From Agrobacterium tumefaciens (GTDB taxonomy: Bacteria; Pseudomonadota; Alphaproteobacteria; Rhizobiales; Rhizobiaceae): DNA of 64,000 nucleotides. This document shows positions 55,997 through 64,000 of this stretch, piece by piece (position 1 is the stretch's first letter; each line of letters opens with the position of its first letter). Location of the stretch: the NCBI RefSeq assembly GCF_005221385.1, contig NZ_CP039905.1:62001-126000 (forward strand), written 5' to 3'. The position numbers were made by a program, and so were the translations under genes. Below the pieces are notes generated by a model. The model made no database searches. It was not told where the DNA came from and worked only from the letters and a program-made list of their open reading frames with translations.

Positions 55997-57128
55997 CGTC
56001 AAATTCCTCTTGGTTGACGACCTTCCAGAGAACCTGCTTTCTCTGGAAGCTCTGCTACAACGCGACGAGCTGATGCTATTGAAGGCGCGGTCCGGCGATG
56101 AGGCTCTCGAGCTTCTGCTCCAACATGATGTGGCACTGGCGCTGATTGACGTTCAGATGCCAGGACTGAACGGCTTCGAACTTGCCGAACTTATGCGAGG
56201 CAATGAGCGGACACGGCGGGTTCCGATCATTTTCGTGACTGCCGGTACCCATACAGCCGAGCGGCGGTTCCAGGGATATGAAGCGGGCGCCGTCGACTTT
56301 ATTCAAAAACCGATCGAGCCGGATATTCTGCGCAGCAAGGCAGAGATTTTTGCAGAGCTCTATCGTCAGCGTAAAATGATTTCCGAACAGCGCGACCTTC
56401 TCGAGGCACAGACTCGCGCGCTTCAGCTCGCCGACAAGCGTAAGAACGAGTTCATCGGCGTTCTCGTCCATGAACTGCGCAACCCACTTGCCGCTCTCAA
56501 TGGCGGGCTGAAGCTTCTTTCGAGAAAGCCGGATGCTGGCAAGGTGGAGCAGATCCATGGCCTCATGCACCAACAGATGGACCACATCATCAGGCTCGTT
56601 GACGACCTGCTCGATGTGTCACGGATAACGCAGGGCAAAATCAATCTCGTAAAGTCTGACTTTGACTTGAGAGATGCCATTCACTCCGCGCTGGATATGA
56701 CAAAAGAGGCAATCGAGGAGCGAAACCATGCTTTGTCCATCAACGTTCCGGATCAGCCGTGCATGATGTTCGCTGACAAGGTTCGGCTGACGCAGTGCGT
56801 TTCAAACCTCGTGAACAATGCCGCAAAATACACGCCGATGGGCGGTCAGATTGAGGTAGCGCTGGAATTACTTCCGCGCACCTATCGCATCAGCGTCACT
56901 GACAATGGTCTCGGCCTCAGTGCCGAGGCCGCTGGCGCAATTTTCAGGATGTTCGAGCAAGTCGAAGAGCATCGGAATCATGCTCATGGGGGACTTGGGA
57001 TCGGCCTCGCCCTCGTCAAACAACTCATGGAGTTACACGGCGGCGATGTTTCGGTATGGAGTGATGGTCCGGGGTTGGGCAGCGTTTTCACGCTTGAGCT
57101 ACCGATACAGGCAGCGATAGCTCCATAG
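55986..57128 (+). CDS. receiver-histidine kinase fusion
   Basis: A 380-residue soluble protein with an N-terminal receiver (Asp55 in LALIDVQMPGLNG, Lys108 in FIQKPIEP), a short coiled coil (about 120-150), HisKA with LVHELRNPLAAL (His162) and an HATPase domain (NLVNNAAKYTPMGG, DNGLGLSAEA, HGGLGIGLALVKQL). No membrane segment. Because its receiver is N-terminal, it probably takes phosphate or docking from the upstream hybrid kinase and acts as the next step of the relay. It overlaps cheB by 11 bp. Confidence 0.94.
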   Translation: MNTDVKFLLVDDLPENLLSLEALLQRDELMLLKARSGDEALELLLQHDVALALIDVQMPGLNGFELAELMRGNERTRRVPIIFVTAGTHTAERRFQGYEAGAVDFIQKPIEPDILRSKAEIFAELYRQRKMISEQRDLLEAQTRALQLADKRKNEFIGVLVHELRNPLAALNGGLKLLSRKPDAGKVEQIHGLMHQQMDHIIRLVDDLLDVSRITQGKINLVKSDFDLRDAIHSALDMTKEAIEERNHALSINVPDQPCMMFADKVRLTQCVSNLVNNAAKYTPMGGQIEVALELLPRTYRISVTDNGLGLSAEAAGAIFRMFEQVEEHRNHAHGGLGIGLALVKQLMELHGGDVSVWSDGPGLGSVFTLELPIQAAIAP

Positions 57129-57244
57129 TGGAGAATGACTGCTTCCAGGATGTGTTCTGGCGCCCTCGAATGACGGAAATGACGGCGCGTAGCCGCCTGG
57201 CAGCTATCTGTGCCGGAATATATCCTTCGGGCCGGAAGGCGAAT

Positions 57245-57547
57245 TTATTCAGCGCACTGAGAGGGGAGAAAGGCGCTCTGCCCTCTCTCCCCCACAAGCA
57301 CTAAACCCGTCTCCCCATGCTTCGGCCTGCGGCCTGCAGCACCGGCCGCATTTCCATGAAATACGTCTCGGCCCTCCGGGTGGGTGATCCCCCTCCGGTT
57401 TAGCGCTTGTCCGGCATCACCGGAATACGCAGTCAGGGTACCGGGCTCAGCTTGAACGAGCGCTAACGCCGAGGTCAGGAAATCGGCGACATCGCTCTCC
57501 TTTCCGGGCCTGGCCTTCAATGGCACGTACAGCGCAAGTTTGGGCAT
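57245..57547 (-). CDS. ABM-domain protein, probably frameshifted C-terminus
   Basis: Starts MPKLALYVPLKARPGKESDV, then ADFLTSALALVQAEPGTLTA, the ABM-type opening closely like each half of the protein at 416-1135. After TLTAY the expected continuation (a WYA-Q-G...FGIFDTF-type segment) is absent and the frame reads low-complexity SGDAGQALNRRGITHPEGRD. A deletion or frameshift near 57430 is likely, so the 100-residue product may be nonfunctional. The ATG is 2 bp after the stop of the Nramp remnant. Confidence 0.6.
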   Translation of the reverse strand: MPKLALYVPLKARPGKESDVADFLTSALALVQAEPGTLTAYSGDAGQALNRRGITHPEGRDVFHGNAAGAAGRRPKHGETGLVLVGERGQSAFLPSQCAE

Positions 57548-57549
57548 GA

Positions 57550-58540
57550 TCAACTCCTCAATGTAAACCAACAGATCCAGTCCTGCGTTTCGGCGAAGGC
57601 ATATGCCGCAGAGCCAGCCAGTACCGGGATCGACAGCAATCCGGTTCCAACGATGCCGAGGCTGAACAGGACAAAGGCAAAATTGCCGGCGATCGGCTTC
57701 AGCGCTTCGGCGACATCAGCCGCCGACTTGATATCCGTCTTGCCATTAGCGTGCAGTGTCGCAGCCGCACACATCATGATCGCGACAGCGACGATGGTGG
57801 AAACGGCCATACCCGCGAGGGTATCAAGCTCGATCCGGTTGAGCTCTTTGGGAGCTTGACGCGGCGCCTCCTCAAGCGGCTTGGCTTCGTCCTGCGAACG
57901 ATCTCTTCCACCTCCTGGCTCGACTGCCAGAAGAACAAGTACGGACTGATTGTCGTGCCGAGGATCGCAACGACCACGGTGAAACTGTCGGTGTTCAAGG
58001 GAAAGGTTGGCCAGACAAATCCTTTCAACGTCGCCATCCAGTCGATCTTTACCACAAACAGGACGGCGATGTAGGCGAACAGGACCAGCGTCAGCCACTT
58101 CAGGATGTTGGCATATCGCTCATAGGGAATGAACATCTGCAGCCCTAGTGACAAGAGGGCGAAGAAGATGGTGATCGGCAGGCTCGGCATTCCCGTCGCG
58201 AGCTCGACCGACGCACCCATCGCCGCGAGGTTCGCGCCAATATTGATGCAGTTGGCAACGAATAGCAGACAGACCAACCCGGTGACGAGCCATTTCGGCC
58301 AGATGGCACCCATGTTGACCGCCAGCCCCGATCCGGTCCCGCGGCCAATTCTGGCACTGACAAGCTGGATTGCCGACATCAGCGGATAAGACAGTAACAT
58401 GGTCCAGACCATGTTGAAGCCGAACTAGGCGCCGGCCTGGGAGTAGGTTGCGATCCCACTTGGATCGTCGTCGGCGGCTCCAGTGATTAGGCCAGGGCCA
58501 AGCTTCTTCAGAACCGAGCCTGATGTCGGACGCGACGTGG
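57550..58540 (-). pseudogene. Nramp-family divalent metal transporter, inactivated
   Basis: The minus strand reads KKLGPGLITGAADDDPSGIA, TYSQAGA, an in-frame TAG (near 58424), FGFNMVWTMLLSYPLMSAIQ, then GTTISPYLFFWQSSQEVEEI. A frameshift near 57895 switches to SQDEAKPLEEAPRQAPKELN and ends after GLLSIPVLAGSAAYAFAE. The DPSG motif and the ISPYLFFW helix are Nramp landmarks for Mn/Fe transport. Two lesions, and apparently also a shortened C-terminus. Confidence 0.85.
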
Positions 58541-58603
58541 CATGCCCGGAAGGGGGCGCGGGTAGCGGGCCGTCAATTGAGGTCTTCACATCAGTCGTCC
58601 CGA

Positions 58604-58885
<282 letters not shown>

Positions 58886-59053
58886 CTAAGCCTGAACTGC
58901 GGAGATTTGGGATCGTCGGCATCAGCACCGTACCCTGTCGTACATTCTTCTTGTTGACGTCCCCCTCTACTTGTCGCTGTTTTGCTGAGCATTAGTTCAT
59001 CGTGATGGAAAGATGACGACATTCCACAAAAACGAAACCGCGAGAAGAGCTCC

Positions 59054-59182
59054 TTGGCGGACAGGAAGCAACGCTTCGACGCAACGCATGCCAGCGCCAT
59101 GGCGTCAATCAAGGCGGAGGCGGAGGAGCGGCGGCTGAAGACCGAGCGCTTGCGCAAGATGCGGCTTCAGTCGGGAAGTTGA
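59054..59182 (+). CDS. very small basic protein (42 aa), TTG start
   Basis: The frame from TTG 59054 reads (M)ADRKQRFDATHASAMASIKA, then EAEERRLKTERLRKMRLQSG, an Arg/Lys/Glu-rich helix. No ATG is available upstream before an in-frame stop. The pattern recalls short rhizobial proteins of this type. Codon periodicity looks good, but the start is uncertain. Function unknown. Confidence 0.4.
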   Translation: MADRKQRFDATHASAMASIKAEAEERRLKTERLRKMRLQSGS

Positions 59183-59351
59183 CGGAATTTACCCGCCTAC
59201 ACACTCTCGCTTGAGCGGCGAAACGTATCGTTGGGGGCAAGGCCTGACCTGACGCATCCGGAAACGCGCCTGAGAATGCAAATCTGACTTTGAGCGGACC
59301 AGACGCGTTCTGACATCGCGCTGTCATCTCCCTTCGCTATCTCATCTTCGA

Positions 59352-59607
59352 ATGGAGAAGGTGATGGCAAGAGAACTGGCATCAGACATTGAGGATATCG
59401 CGCGGACGATCGCCGAACTCGCTCTCCCGGCAATGCGACCGAAGGATCTCGTAGACGCGGTCAGAAAGAAACACGCTGCTGCGTCTAAAAAAAGAAATAT
59501 GTCGGGCCGCCTTCTACGCGGTTATTCTGGCCGCTGTCGAGGAGCCAGGCCGCGCCGAGGGGCTCCACGAGTTGGCGAGCGTCACACGAAACGAGCTCGA
59601 CGAATAG
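59352..59607 (+). pseudogene. small helical protein with A7-tract frameshift (paralogue of the remnant at 35594)
   Basis: The frame from ATG 59352 gives MEKVMARELASDIEDIARTI, then LALPAMRPKDLVDAVRKKHA up to AASKK at a run of seven A (59487-59493). Skipping one base restores EICRAAFYAVILAAVEEPGR and AEGLHELASVTRNELDE, ending at TAG 59605-59607, which reads as a natural C-terminus. Staying in frame gives an Arg-rich tail to 59648. Either one extra A inactivated the gene or the A-run is used for frameshifting. Confidence 0.65.
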
Positions 59608-59631
59608 AAGGGTCTCGCCGAGTAGTCGTCG

Positions 59632-60024
59632 TCAATGAAACGCAATAAACCGCTTAGGAGCGATACAGTCCCGCCCGGCGTGATGATCCGTTGCGAACTG
59701 GATCGTCTCGACCAATTCAAGGTCCATCACCGGCTTTGAGATCACCCCGAGGGCGCCATCGACGCCTGAGCCAAGCTGTTCCGGGTTGCCGGTCATGAAG
59801 ACGACGGTGACGCCGTCTGCCGCCAGGCGTCGGCCGATTTCCGGTCCGGTCGCACCATCGATGAGATTGACATCGACAAATGCAACTTGAGCCTTGTCGG
59901 CAAGCTCGTACGCTTCCTTTGCCGTGGTTGCCGTCCCGATGGCCTCATGCCCAAGCGACAACACTGCCTCTTCGACCGCGCTCGATAACAGCCACTGGTC
60001 TTCGACGATCAGAATATTCACCAT
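59632..60024 (-). CDS. single-domain response regulator
   Basis: The ATG at 60024 gives 130 residues consisting only of a receiver domain: acidic pocket in MVNILIVEDQWLL, phospho-acceptor Asp51 (VAFVDVNLIDGATG), Thr in VVFMTGNPE, Lys in VISKPVM. No output domain, so it acts by protein-protein contact or as a phosphate shuttle, possibly with the kinases at 51145 and 55986. It is divergent from the DUF2382 operon. Confidence 0.9.
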   Translation of the reverse strand: MVNILIVEDQWLLSSAVEEAVLSLGHEAIGTATTAKEAYELADKAQVAFVDVNLIDGATGPEIGRRLAADGVTVVFMTGNPEQLGSGVDGALGVISKPVMDLELVETIQFATDHHAGRDCIAPKRFIAFH

Positions 60025-60126
60025 GCTTATCCAACCTTTCTTCGTGAGCGACAAAATCACTGCGTCAATACTTTGTTCCGGCCTTGGGCGATTTTTGCGC
60101 AGCTGGTGACGTGTGACCTTTTCCAA

Positions 60127-60151
60127 GGAACAAAGTTGGATTCCGCTCGTT
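60127..60151 (+). promoter_or_regulatory. EcfG-type promoter of DUF2382 operon
   Basis: GGAAC (60127-60131), 16 bases, CGTT (60148-60151), exact match. It ends 30 bp before the ATG at 60182, which argues against the longer start at 60113. Confidence 0.8.
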
Positions 60152-60181
60152 CAATGCTGGTTGCAACAATCTGGAATGCGG

Positions 60182-60553
60182 ATGACCAAGCCTGACGAGA
60201 AACTCTCGCTGATCGAAGAACAGCTTGTCATCGACAAGCGCGCCGTGCGCGACGGCAGCGTCCGCGTCAGCACCAAAACCGAGTTTGTTACAGAAGCAGC
60301 GGAGGCACGCCTCGACAGCGAGAATGTCGAGGTCACGCGTGTGGCAATCGGACGTGAAGTGTCAGAAGCGCCGGCCGTTCGCACGGACGGTGACGTGACC
60401 ATCGTGCCTGTGATGGAGGAGGTTCTCGTTGTCGAGAAGCGTCTGATGCTGGTCGAAGAGATCCACATCCGCCGCGTCGCCACCACCGAGGACGTTTCCA
60501 TTCCGGTCGAACTGCGCAAGCAACGTGCCAGCATCGAGCGCGACGACCCCTGA
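60182..60553 (+). CDS. DUF2382 (YsnF/AvaK-type) stress protein
   Basis: ATG 60182 (or 60176) gives about 123 residues. The whole length is a DUF2382 domain: LSLIEEQLVIDKRAVRDGSV, RVSTKTEFVTEAAEARLDSE, NVEVTRVAIGREV, VPVMEEVLVVEKRLMLVEEI and RKQRASIERDD. Family members (AvaK in Anabaena, YsnF in Bacillus) are stress-induced with unknown mechanism. It is 32 bp upstream of a second DUF2382 gene; both follow the EcfG-type promoter. Confidence 0.88.
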   Translation: MTKPDEKLSLIEEQLVIDKRAVRDGSVRVSTKTEFVTEAAEARLDSENVEVTRVAIGREVSEAPAVRTDGDVTIVPVMEEVLVVEKRLMLVEEIHIRRVATTEDVSIPVELRKQRASIERDDP

Positions 60554-60585
60554 GCTAATTATCAATCCGAGAAAAGGAGAAACTC

Positions 60586-61440
60586 ATGACCTACAGCGAA
60601 ACCACATCGTCATACGGCGCCTCTTCGTCTAACACCGTGACGGCCTTCTTCGAAAACCGCAGCGATGCGGATGCCGCCGTCGAACGCCTTGTCGAAGCCG
60701 GGATTGCCCGCGACGGCATTCGCGTCGTCGCCGGCAAGGAGTCTACAACCTCGACTGAAGTTGCCTCCGAGCACAAGGGCTTTTGGGAGAAGCTGGAAGA
60801 CTTCTTCTTTCCCGACGAGGACCGCGCCGTCTATTCCGAAGGTCTTCGCCGCGGTGGCTATCTTGTGACGGTCAGCAACGTCACCGCCGCCTCTTATGAC
60901 AAGGTGATCGATATCCTCGATGACGAGGGCAGCATCGATCTCGATCAGCGCGCAGAGAGCTGGCGCTCGGAAGGGTGGAACCAGCAGGAGACCGTGAGTT
61001 CGTATGGCGCCTCCGCCAATCGTGCCAGCGCAACCGGAACGGCAGCTCTGGAGGCCGGCCGTGAAGAGGTTATCCCGGTGGTCGAGGAAGAGCTTCGCGT
61101 CGGCAAGCGTGACCTCAATCATGGCCGCGTGCGTGTCCGTTCTTACGTGGTCGAAAATCCTGTCAGCGAACAGGTATCGCTGCGCGACGAAAACGTCAGC
61201 ATCGAGCGCCGCGCCGTCGATCGCCCGGTGACTGGAACGGAAAACGCCTTCGTCGACCGCACGATTGAGGCAGAAGAGCACCATGAAGAGGCTGTCGTCT
61301 CGAAGGATGCGCGCGTTGTCGAAGAGATCGCGCTGCGCAAGACCGCCGAGCAGCGCGAGGAGACCATCAACGATAGCGTCCGCCATACCGAGGTGGAAGT
61401 CGAAGACGAGCGGTCCGATCGTATTGTCCGCAAGGACTAA
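60586..61440 (+). CDS. YflT-DUF2382 two-domain stress protein
   Basis: A 284-residue product behind AAAAGGAGAAA. The N-terminal part (about 15-125) resembles the YflT fold (NTVTAFFENRSDADAAVERL, DEDRAVYSEGLRRGGYLVTV). The C-terminal part (about 155-284) is DUF2382: VIPVVEEELRVGKRDLNHGR, VRVRSYVVENPVSEQVSLRD, VSIERRAVDRPV. Acidic, soluble, no signal. Second gene of the operon and followed by a terminator. It shares the first domain with the protein at 21762-22361. Confidence 0.9.
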   Translation: MTYSETTSSYGASSSNTVTAFFENRSDADAAVERLVEAGIARDGIRVVAGKESTTSTEVASEHKGFWEKLEDFFFPDEDRAVYSEGLRRGGYLVTVSNVTAASYDKVIDILDDEGSIDLDQRAESWRSEGWNQQETVSSYGASANRASATGTAALEAGREEVIPVVEEELRVGKRDLNHGRVRVRSYVVENPVSEQVSLRDENVSIERRAVDRPVTGTENAFVDRTIEAEEHHEEAVVSKDARVVEEIALRKTAEQREETINDSVRHTEVEVEDERSDRIVRKD

Positions 61441-61472
61441 TCAAGGCTCTTCGTTTGATGTAACTGCAGCAG

Positions 61473-61502
61473 AGACCGGCGATCCCATCGCCGGTCTTTT
61501 TT
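61473..61502 (+). terminator. intrinsic terminator after DUF2382 operon
   Basis: AGACCGGCGAT and ATCGCCGGTCT pair around CCC and are followed by five or more T. Confidence 0.88.
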
Positions 61503-61517
61503 GTATCCTGCTGGACG

Positions 61518-61542
61518 GGAACCGAACGGCGATTGCGGCGTT
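61518..61542 (+). promoter_or_regulatory. EcfG-type promoter of membrane-protein gene
   Basis: GGAAC (61518-61522), 16 bases, CGTT (61539-61542), exact match, 39 bp before the ATG at 61582. Confidence 0.8.
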
Positions 61543-61581
61543 AGTATGGCACTCACATTCCCGTGATGAAGAGGATGCACC

Positions 61582-62493
61582 ATGACCGAACCTGTCTCCG
61601 TCCACGTGTCGCGCGAAGCGGCCTATGTCGACCCCTCCCTTACGGCCACTTTGCATAAGGTGTCATGGGGTGCGATCTTCGCCGGCGTCGTTCTGGCACT
61701 TGCCGTCCAGTTTCTCCTCAATCTTCTAGGCGTGGGCATTGGCGCCGCCGTGATCGATCCGGCAACCTACGACAACCCGAATGCGAGCACCTTCTCCATT
61801 GCCGGTGGCGCGTGGTTCGTTGTGGCCGGTATCATTGCTTCCTTCGTCGGCGGTTATGCCGCCAGCCGCCTTTCCGGACGTCCGAGCCGCTCGACCGGCG
61901 GGTATCAGGGCGTAACCACCTGGGCTGTCACCACTCTTGTCATCCTCTACCTGCTGACCACGTCGGTCGGTGCCCTCATCGGCGGCGCGTTCAGCGGTCT
62001 GTCGAGCATTGTCGGCGGTGTCGGCCAAACGGCCGCGACCGCTGCCACGTCGGCAGCCCCTGCCCTTGCGACTTCTGCAAACCCGATGGCCGGGATCGAG
62101 CAACAGATCCGTGACGCGTCTGGCGGCAACGATCCGGCAGCCCTGCGTGATGCAGCCGTTTCGGCGGTCCAGGCCGCGGTGACCGGTGACCAGGCAAAGG
62201 CCGCAGATGCCCGCAATCGCGCCGCTGATGCGATCGCCAAGGCGCAGAACATCCCGGTAGATCAGGCCCGCACCCAGGTCGAGCAGTACGAGAAGACCTA
62301 CCGCGATAACATCGCTGCCGCAAAGCAGCAGGCGCTCGATGCCGCCCAGACGGCCACCAAGGCAGTGTCGGCCGGCGCGATCCTTGGCTTCTTCGCCCTC
62401 CTGCTCGGGGCTGTGGCGGCCTGGTTCGGCGGTTCCTACGGCACGAAGAAGGCGTTGCTTCTGGCCGAAACCACCACTCGCCGCACGATTTGA
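61582..62493 (+). CDS. four-helix membrane protein, stress-regulated
   Basis: A 303-residue protein with hydrophobic segments near 28-55, 72-93, 112-140 and 262-283, and an Ala-rich soluble helical stretch between the last two (residues about 165-255, e.g. AAVSAVQAAVTGDQAKAADA). Similar rhizobial proteins are annotated only as PhnA-like or hypothetical membrane proteins; I see no PhnA zinc motif. Ribosome site AGAGGAT. Between an EcfG-type promoter and a terminator, so monocistronic. Confidence 0.8.
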   Translation: MTEPVSVHVSREAAYVDPSLTATLHKVSWGAIFAGVVLALAVQFLLNLLGVGIGAAVIDPATYDNPNASTFSIAGGAWFVVAGIIASFVGGYAASRLSGRPSRSTGGYQGVTTWAVTTLVILYLLTTSVGALIGGAFSGLSSIVGGVGQTAATAATSAAPALATSANPMAGIEQQIRDASGGNDPAALRDAAVSAVQAAVTGDQAKAADARNRAADAIAKAQNIPVDQARTQVEQYEKTYRDNIAAAKQQALDAAQTATKAVSAGAILGFFALLLGAVAAWFGGSYGTKKALLLAETTTRRTI

Positions 62494-62500
62494 CAAGATG

Positions 62501-62527
62501 AAGGCCGCCGGAAACGGCGGCCTTCTT
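62501..62527 (+). terminator. intrinsic terminator after membrane-protein gene
   Basis: AAGGCCGCCG and CGGCGGCCTT form a perfect 10-bp stem with a GAAA tetraloop, followed by CTTCCTT. Confidence 0.85.
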
Positions 62528-62604
62528 CCTTGCTTGACCTTTCTCCAATGAAGCCTCTCCATCCACCGGGTGGAGAGTCTCTCCCTAATTTATCGGTAGC
62601 CTCC

Positions 62605-63585
62605 ATGCAGAATGCCTTTCGGTACTTTTCACTGACCGCCGCTCTAACGCTCTGTTCCCCAGCCTTTGCAGCGCCGATCGACGCACAAGCCGTCAATACC
62701 GCGGCGATCGCGTCCCTTCCGATCGAGGCGCCGGCGGAAAAACAGACCGAGCCCAATCCCGCCATCGTGCATCTGCAGGTCCTGCTCGACCGGGCTGGTT
62801 CATCGCCGGGCGTCATCGACGGGTATTTCGGCGACAACCTGACGAAAGCGATCGCCGGCTTCGAGGCGCTTCAACGTCTGCCAGTGGATGGGAAGCTCGA
62901 TCCCGACGTATTGGGCCGCTTGACCGATGATGCCCCGGCCATCCAGGCCTATGCCATCATTCAGGAAGACAGCAAGGATATCGTCGAGAGCATTCCGAAA
63001 GACTATGCCGAACAGGCCAGGATGGAGCATCTCGGCTACACCAGCATTGCGGAGAAGCTGGCCGAGCGGTTCCACATGCATATCGCGCTGATCAAGGCCC
63101 TCAATCCGACGGCGGCCTTCAAGCCGGGCGAAACGATCGCTGTCGCCATTCCCGGCGCTGCCAGGACCGGATCGGTCAAGCGGATCGAGGTTCATCGCAA
63201 ACTGGCGCAGGTTTTCGCTTTTGCCGACGACAGCTCGCTGCTCGCGGTCTATCCAGCGACGATCGGCAGCGAGGATTCACCCTCTCCAACCGGGACACAC
63301 AAGGTCAAGGGCGTGTCGCGAATGCCGACGTACACCTACAATCCGAAGATCAATTTTCAGCAGGGCAACAACAAGAAAATCCTTGAGCTGCCGAGCGGGC
63401 CGAACGGTCCTGTGGGTACCGTGTGGATCGACCTGACGGAGCCGACCTACGGCATACACGGCACGCCTGAACCGGAACTGATAGGCAAGGTTGGATCGCA
63501 TGGATGTGTTCGGCTGGCCAACTGGGACGTCGAGGAACTGGCCGGCATGGTCAAGCCGGGCGTCATGGTCGAATTTGTCGAGTAG
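62605..63585 (+). CDS. periplasmic L,D-transpeptidase (YkuD) with peptidoglycan-binding domain
   Basis: ATG 62605 is chosen because it opens a signal peptide (MQNAFRYFSLTAALTLCSPA, cleavage near AFA-AP). The 326-residue product has a peptidoglycan-binding-like unit (HLQVLLDRAGSSPGVIDGYF, then KAIAGFEALQRLPVDGKLDP), a LysM-like segment (YTSIAEKLAERFHMHIALIK), and a YkuD domain with catalytic His299/Cys301 in GSHGCVRLANW and the upstream YGIHGT. It forms 3-3 or lipoprotein cross-links in the cell wall. The region before it (62528-62604) has no clear EcfG site. Confidence 0.92.
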   Translation: MQNAFRYFSLTAALTLCSPAFAAPIDAQAVNTAAIASLPIEAPAEKQTEPNPAIVHLQVLLDRAGSSPGVIDGYFGDNLTKAIAGFEALQRLPVDGKLDPDVLGRLTDDAPAIQAYAIIQEDSKDIVESIPKDYAEQARMEHLGYTSIAEKLAERFHMHIALIKALNPTAAFKPGETIAVAIPGAARTGSVKRIEVHRKLAQVFAFADDSSLLAVYPATIGSEDSPSPTGTHKVKGVSRMPTYTYNPKINFQQGNNKKILELPSGPNGPVGTVWIDLTEPTYGIHGTPEPELIGKVGSHGCVRLANWDVEELAGMVKPGVMVEFVE

Positions 63586-63693
63586 GTCCAGCTCACCGCC
63601 ATTAGAAGAGCGGAGCCCATTATCGATGGCCCGGCTGGTTAACCCGTATCAGCGAAGCAAGACTGGTTCGCTCGATGTCCCGAAAGGGTTGCT

Positions 63694-64000
63694 TCGCGCC
63701 TTCGGCGCGGCGAACCGCCAGGCTTGACCACATCGTCCATCATCTCGGACTTGCACTGGGTGGCAGGCCAGCGGCCACCTTTGCCAAAAGGCTGATGTTG
63801 CCGGTCAGCAACGATACGCTGCTGCGCGTCGTGCGGCGACGCGGCAGTCCGCGCTTTGTCCCACCCACCGTGATCGGTATCGACGACTGGGCGTGGCGAC
63901 GAAATCAACGCTATGGGACCATCATCTGCGATCTGGAACGGCGCAAAACCATTGCTCTCCTGCCGGATCGGGAGCCGTCGACGGCCCAGGCCTGGCTCTC
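63694..64000 (+). pseudogene. ISL3-family transposase, 5'-truncated copy running off window
   Basis: From 63694 the plus strand matches the intact ISL3 gene at 25035-26591 (opposite orientation) with one difference noticed over about 307 bp: codon TGG here (VIGIDDWAWRR) versus AGG there. It starts abruptly within LAPSARRTARLDHI, so the N-terminal zinc-ribbon half is missing on this side. The frame is open to the window end. Confidence 0.92.

Noticed and set aside
60055..60079. EcfG-type promoter for the divergent response regulator at 60024
   Set aside because: GGAAC is present on the minus strand (60079-60075), but the sequence 16 or 17 bases downstream is GATT or ATTT, not CGTT.

Overview
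The window looks like an accessory, plasmid-type segment from the Rhizobiales (Rhizobium/Agrobacterium/Sinorhizobium-like). The basis is a Tat-exported clade I N2O reductase operon, alphaproteobacterial general-stress (EcfG-type) promoters, a fragment resembling the C-terminal domain of plasmid partition protein RepB, and a heavy load of insertion sequences typical of rhizobial plasmids. No rRNA, tRNA, CRISPR array or replication origin was recognised.

Layout. 1-1135: start of a LysR regulator running off the left edge, divergent from a secreted tandem ABM-domain protein. 1181-7679: nested mobile DNA, namely an IS6-family element cutting an IS110 remnant, then an IS1071-like (transposase-only) Tn3-family transposon whose tnpA is interrupted by an IS256-family element with a perfect 8-bp target duplication. 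7887-17620: pseudoazurin plus a complete nosRZDFYLX operon on the minus strand. 17765-19509: divergent ferritin-like gene and two unknown genes. 19494-22765: small stress-type genes, two of the promoters being EcfG-like. 22903-28509: an IS graveyard (IS3, IS481, ISL3, Tn3 and IS6 pieces) that splits a probable SOS-associated peptidase gene. 28762-35301: macAB efflux genes, two envelope proteins and a two-component system. 35264-40045: a 200-bp fold-back IS6 derivative, nested IS3/IS110 elements, and decayed dinB and exonuclease genes. 40507-43947: EcfG-type promoter, DUF3597, YciF-like and KatE catalase genes. 44356-47186: another IS3 element carrying an IS110 element. 47319-50956: FAD oxidoreductase, MOSC protein, AraC regulator. 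51145-57128: four overlapping genes, hybrid kinase, CheR, CheB and REC-kinase. 57245-63585: a second stress island (ABM, broken Nramp, broken DUF883-like, response regulator, DUF2382 proteins, membrane protein, L,D-transpeptidase). 63694-64000: truncated second copy of the ISL3 element.

How it fits together. The nos block encodes periplasmic N2O respiration: NosZ, its copper and FMN maturation (NosDFYL, NosX), electron supply (NosR), and a blue-copper carrier (pseudoazurin). The stress islands are tied together by five promoters of the form GGAAC-N16-(C/G)GTT, four of them perfect. This suggests one sigma-EcfG regulon of envelope, catalase and ferritin-like proteins next to large signalling kinases. 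Many genes carry single nonsense or frameshift lesions or IS insertions, so the segment appears to be decaying and being rearranged.
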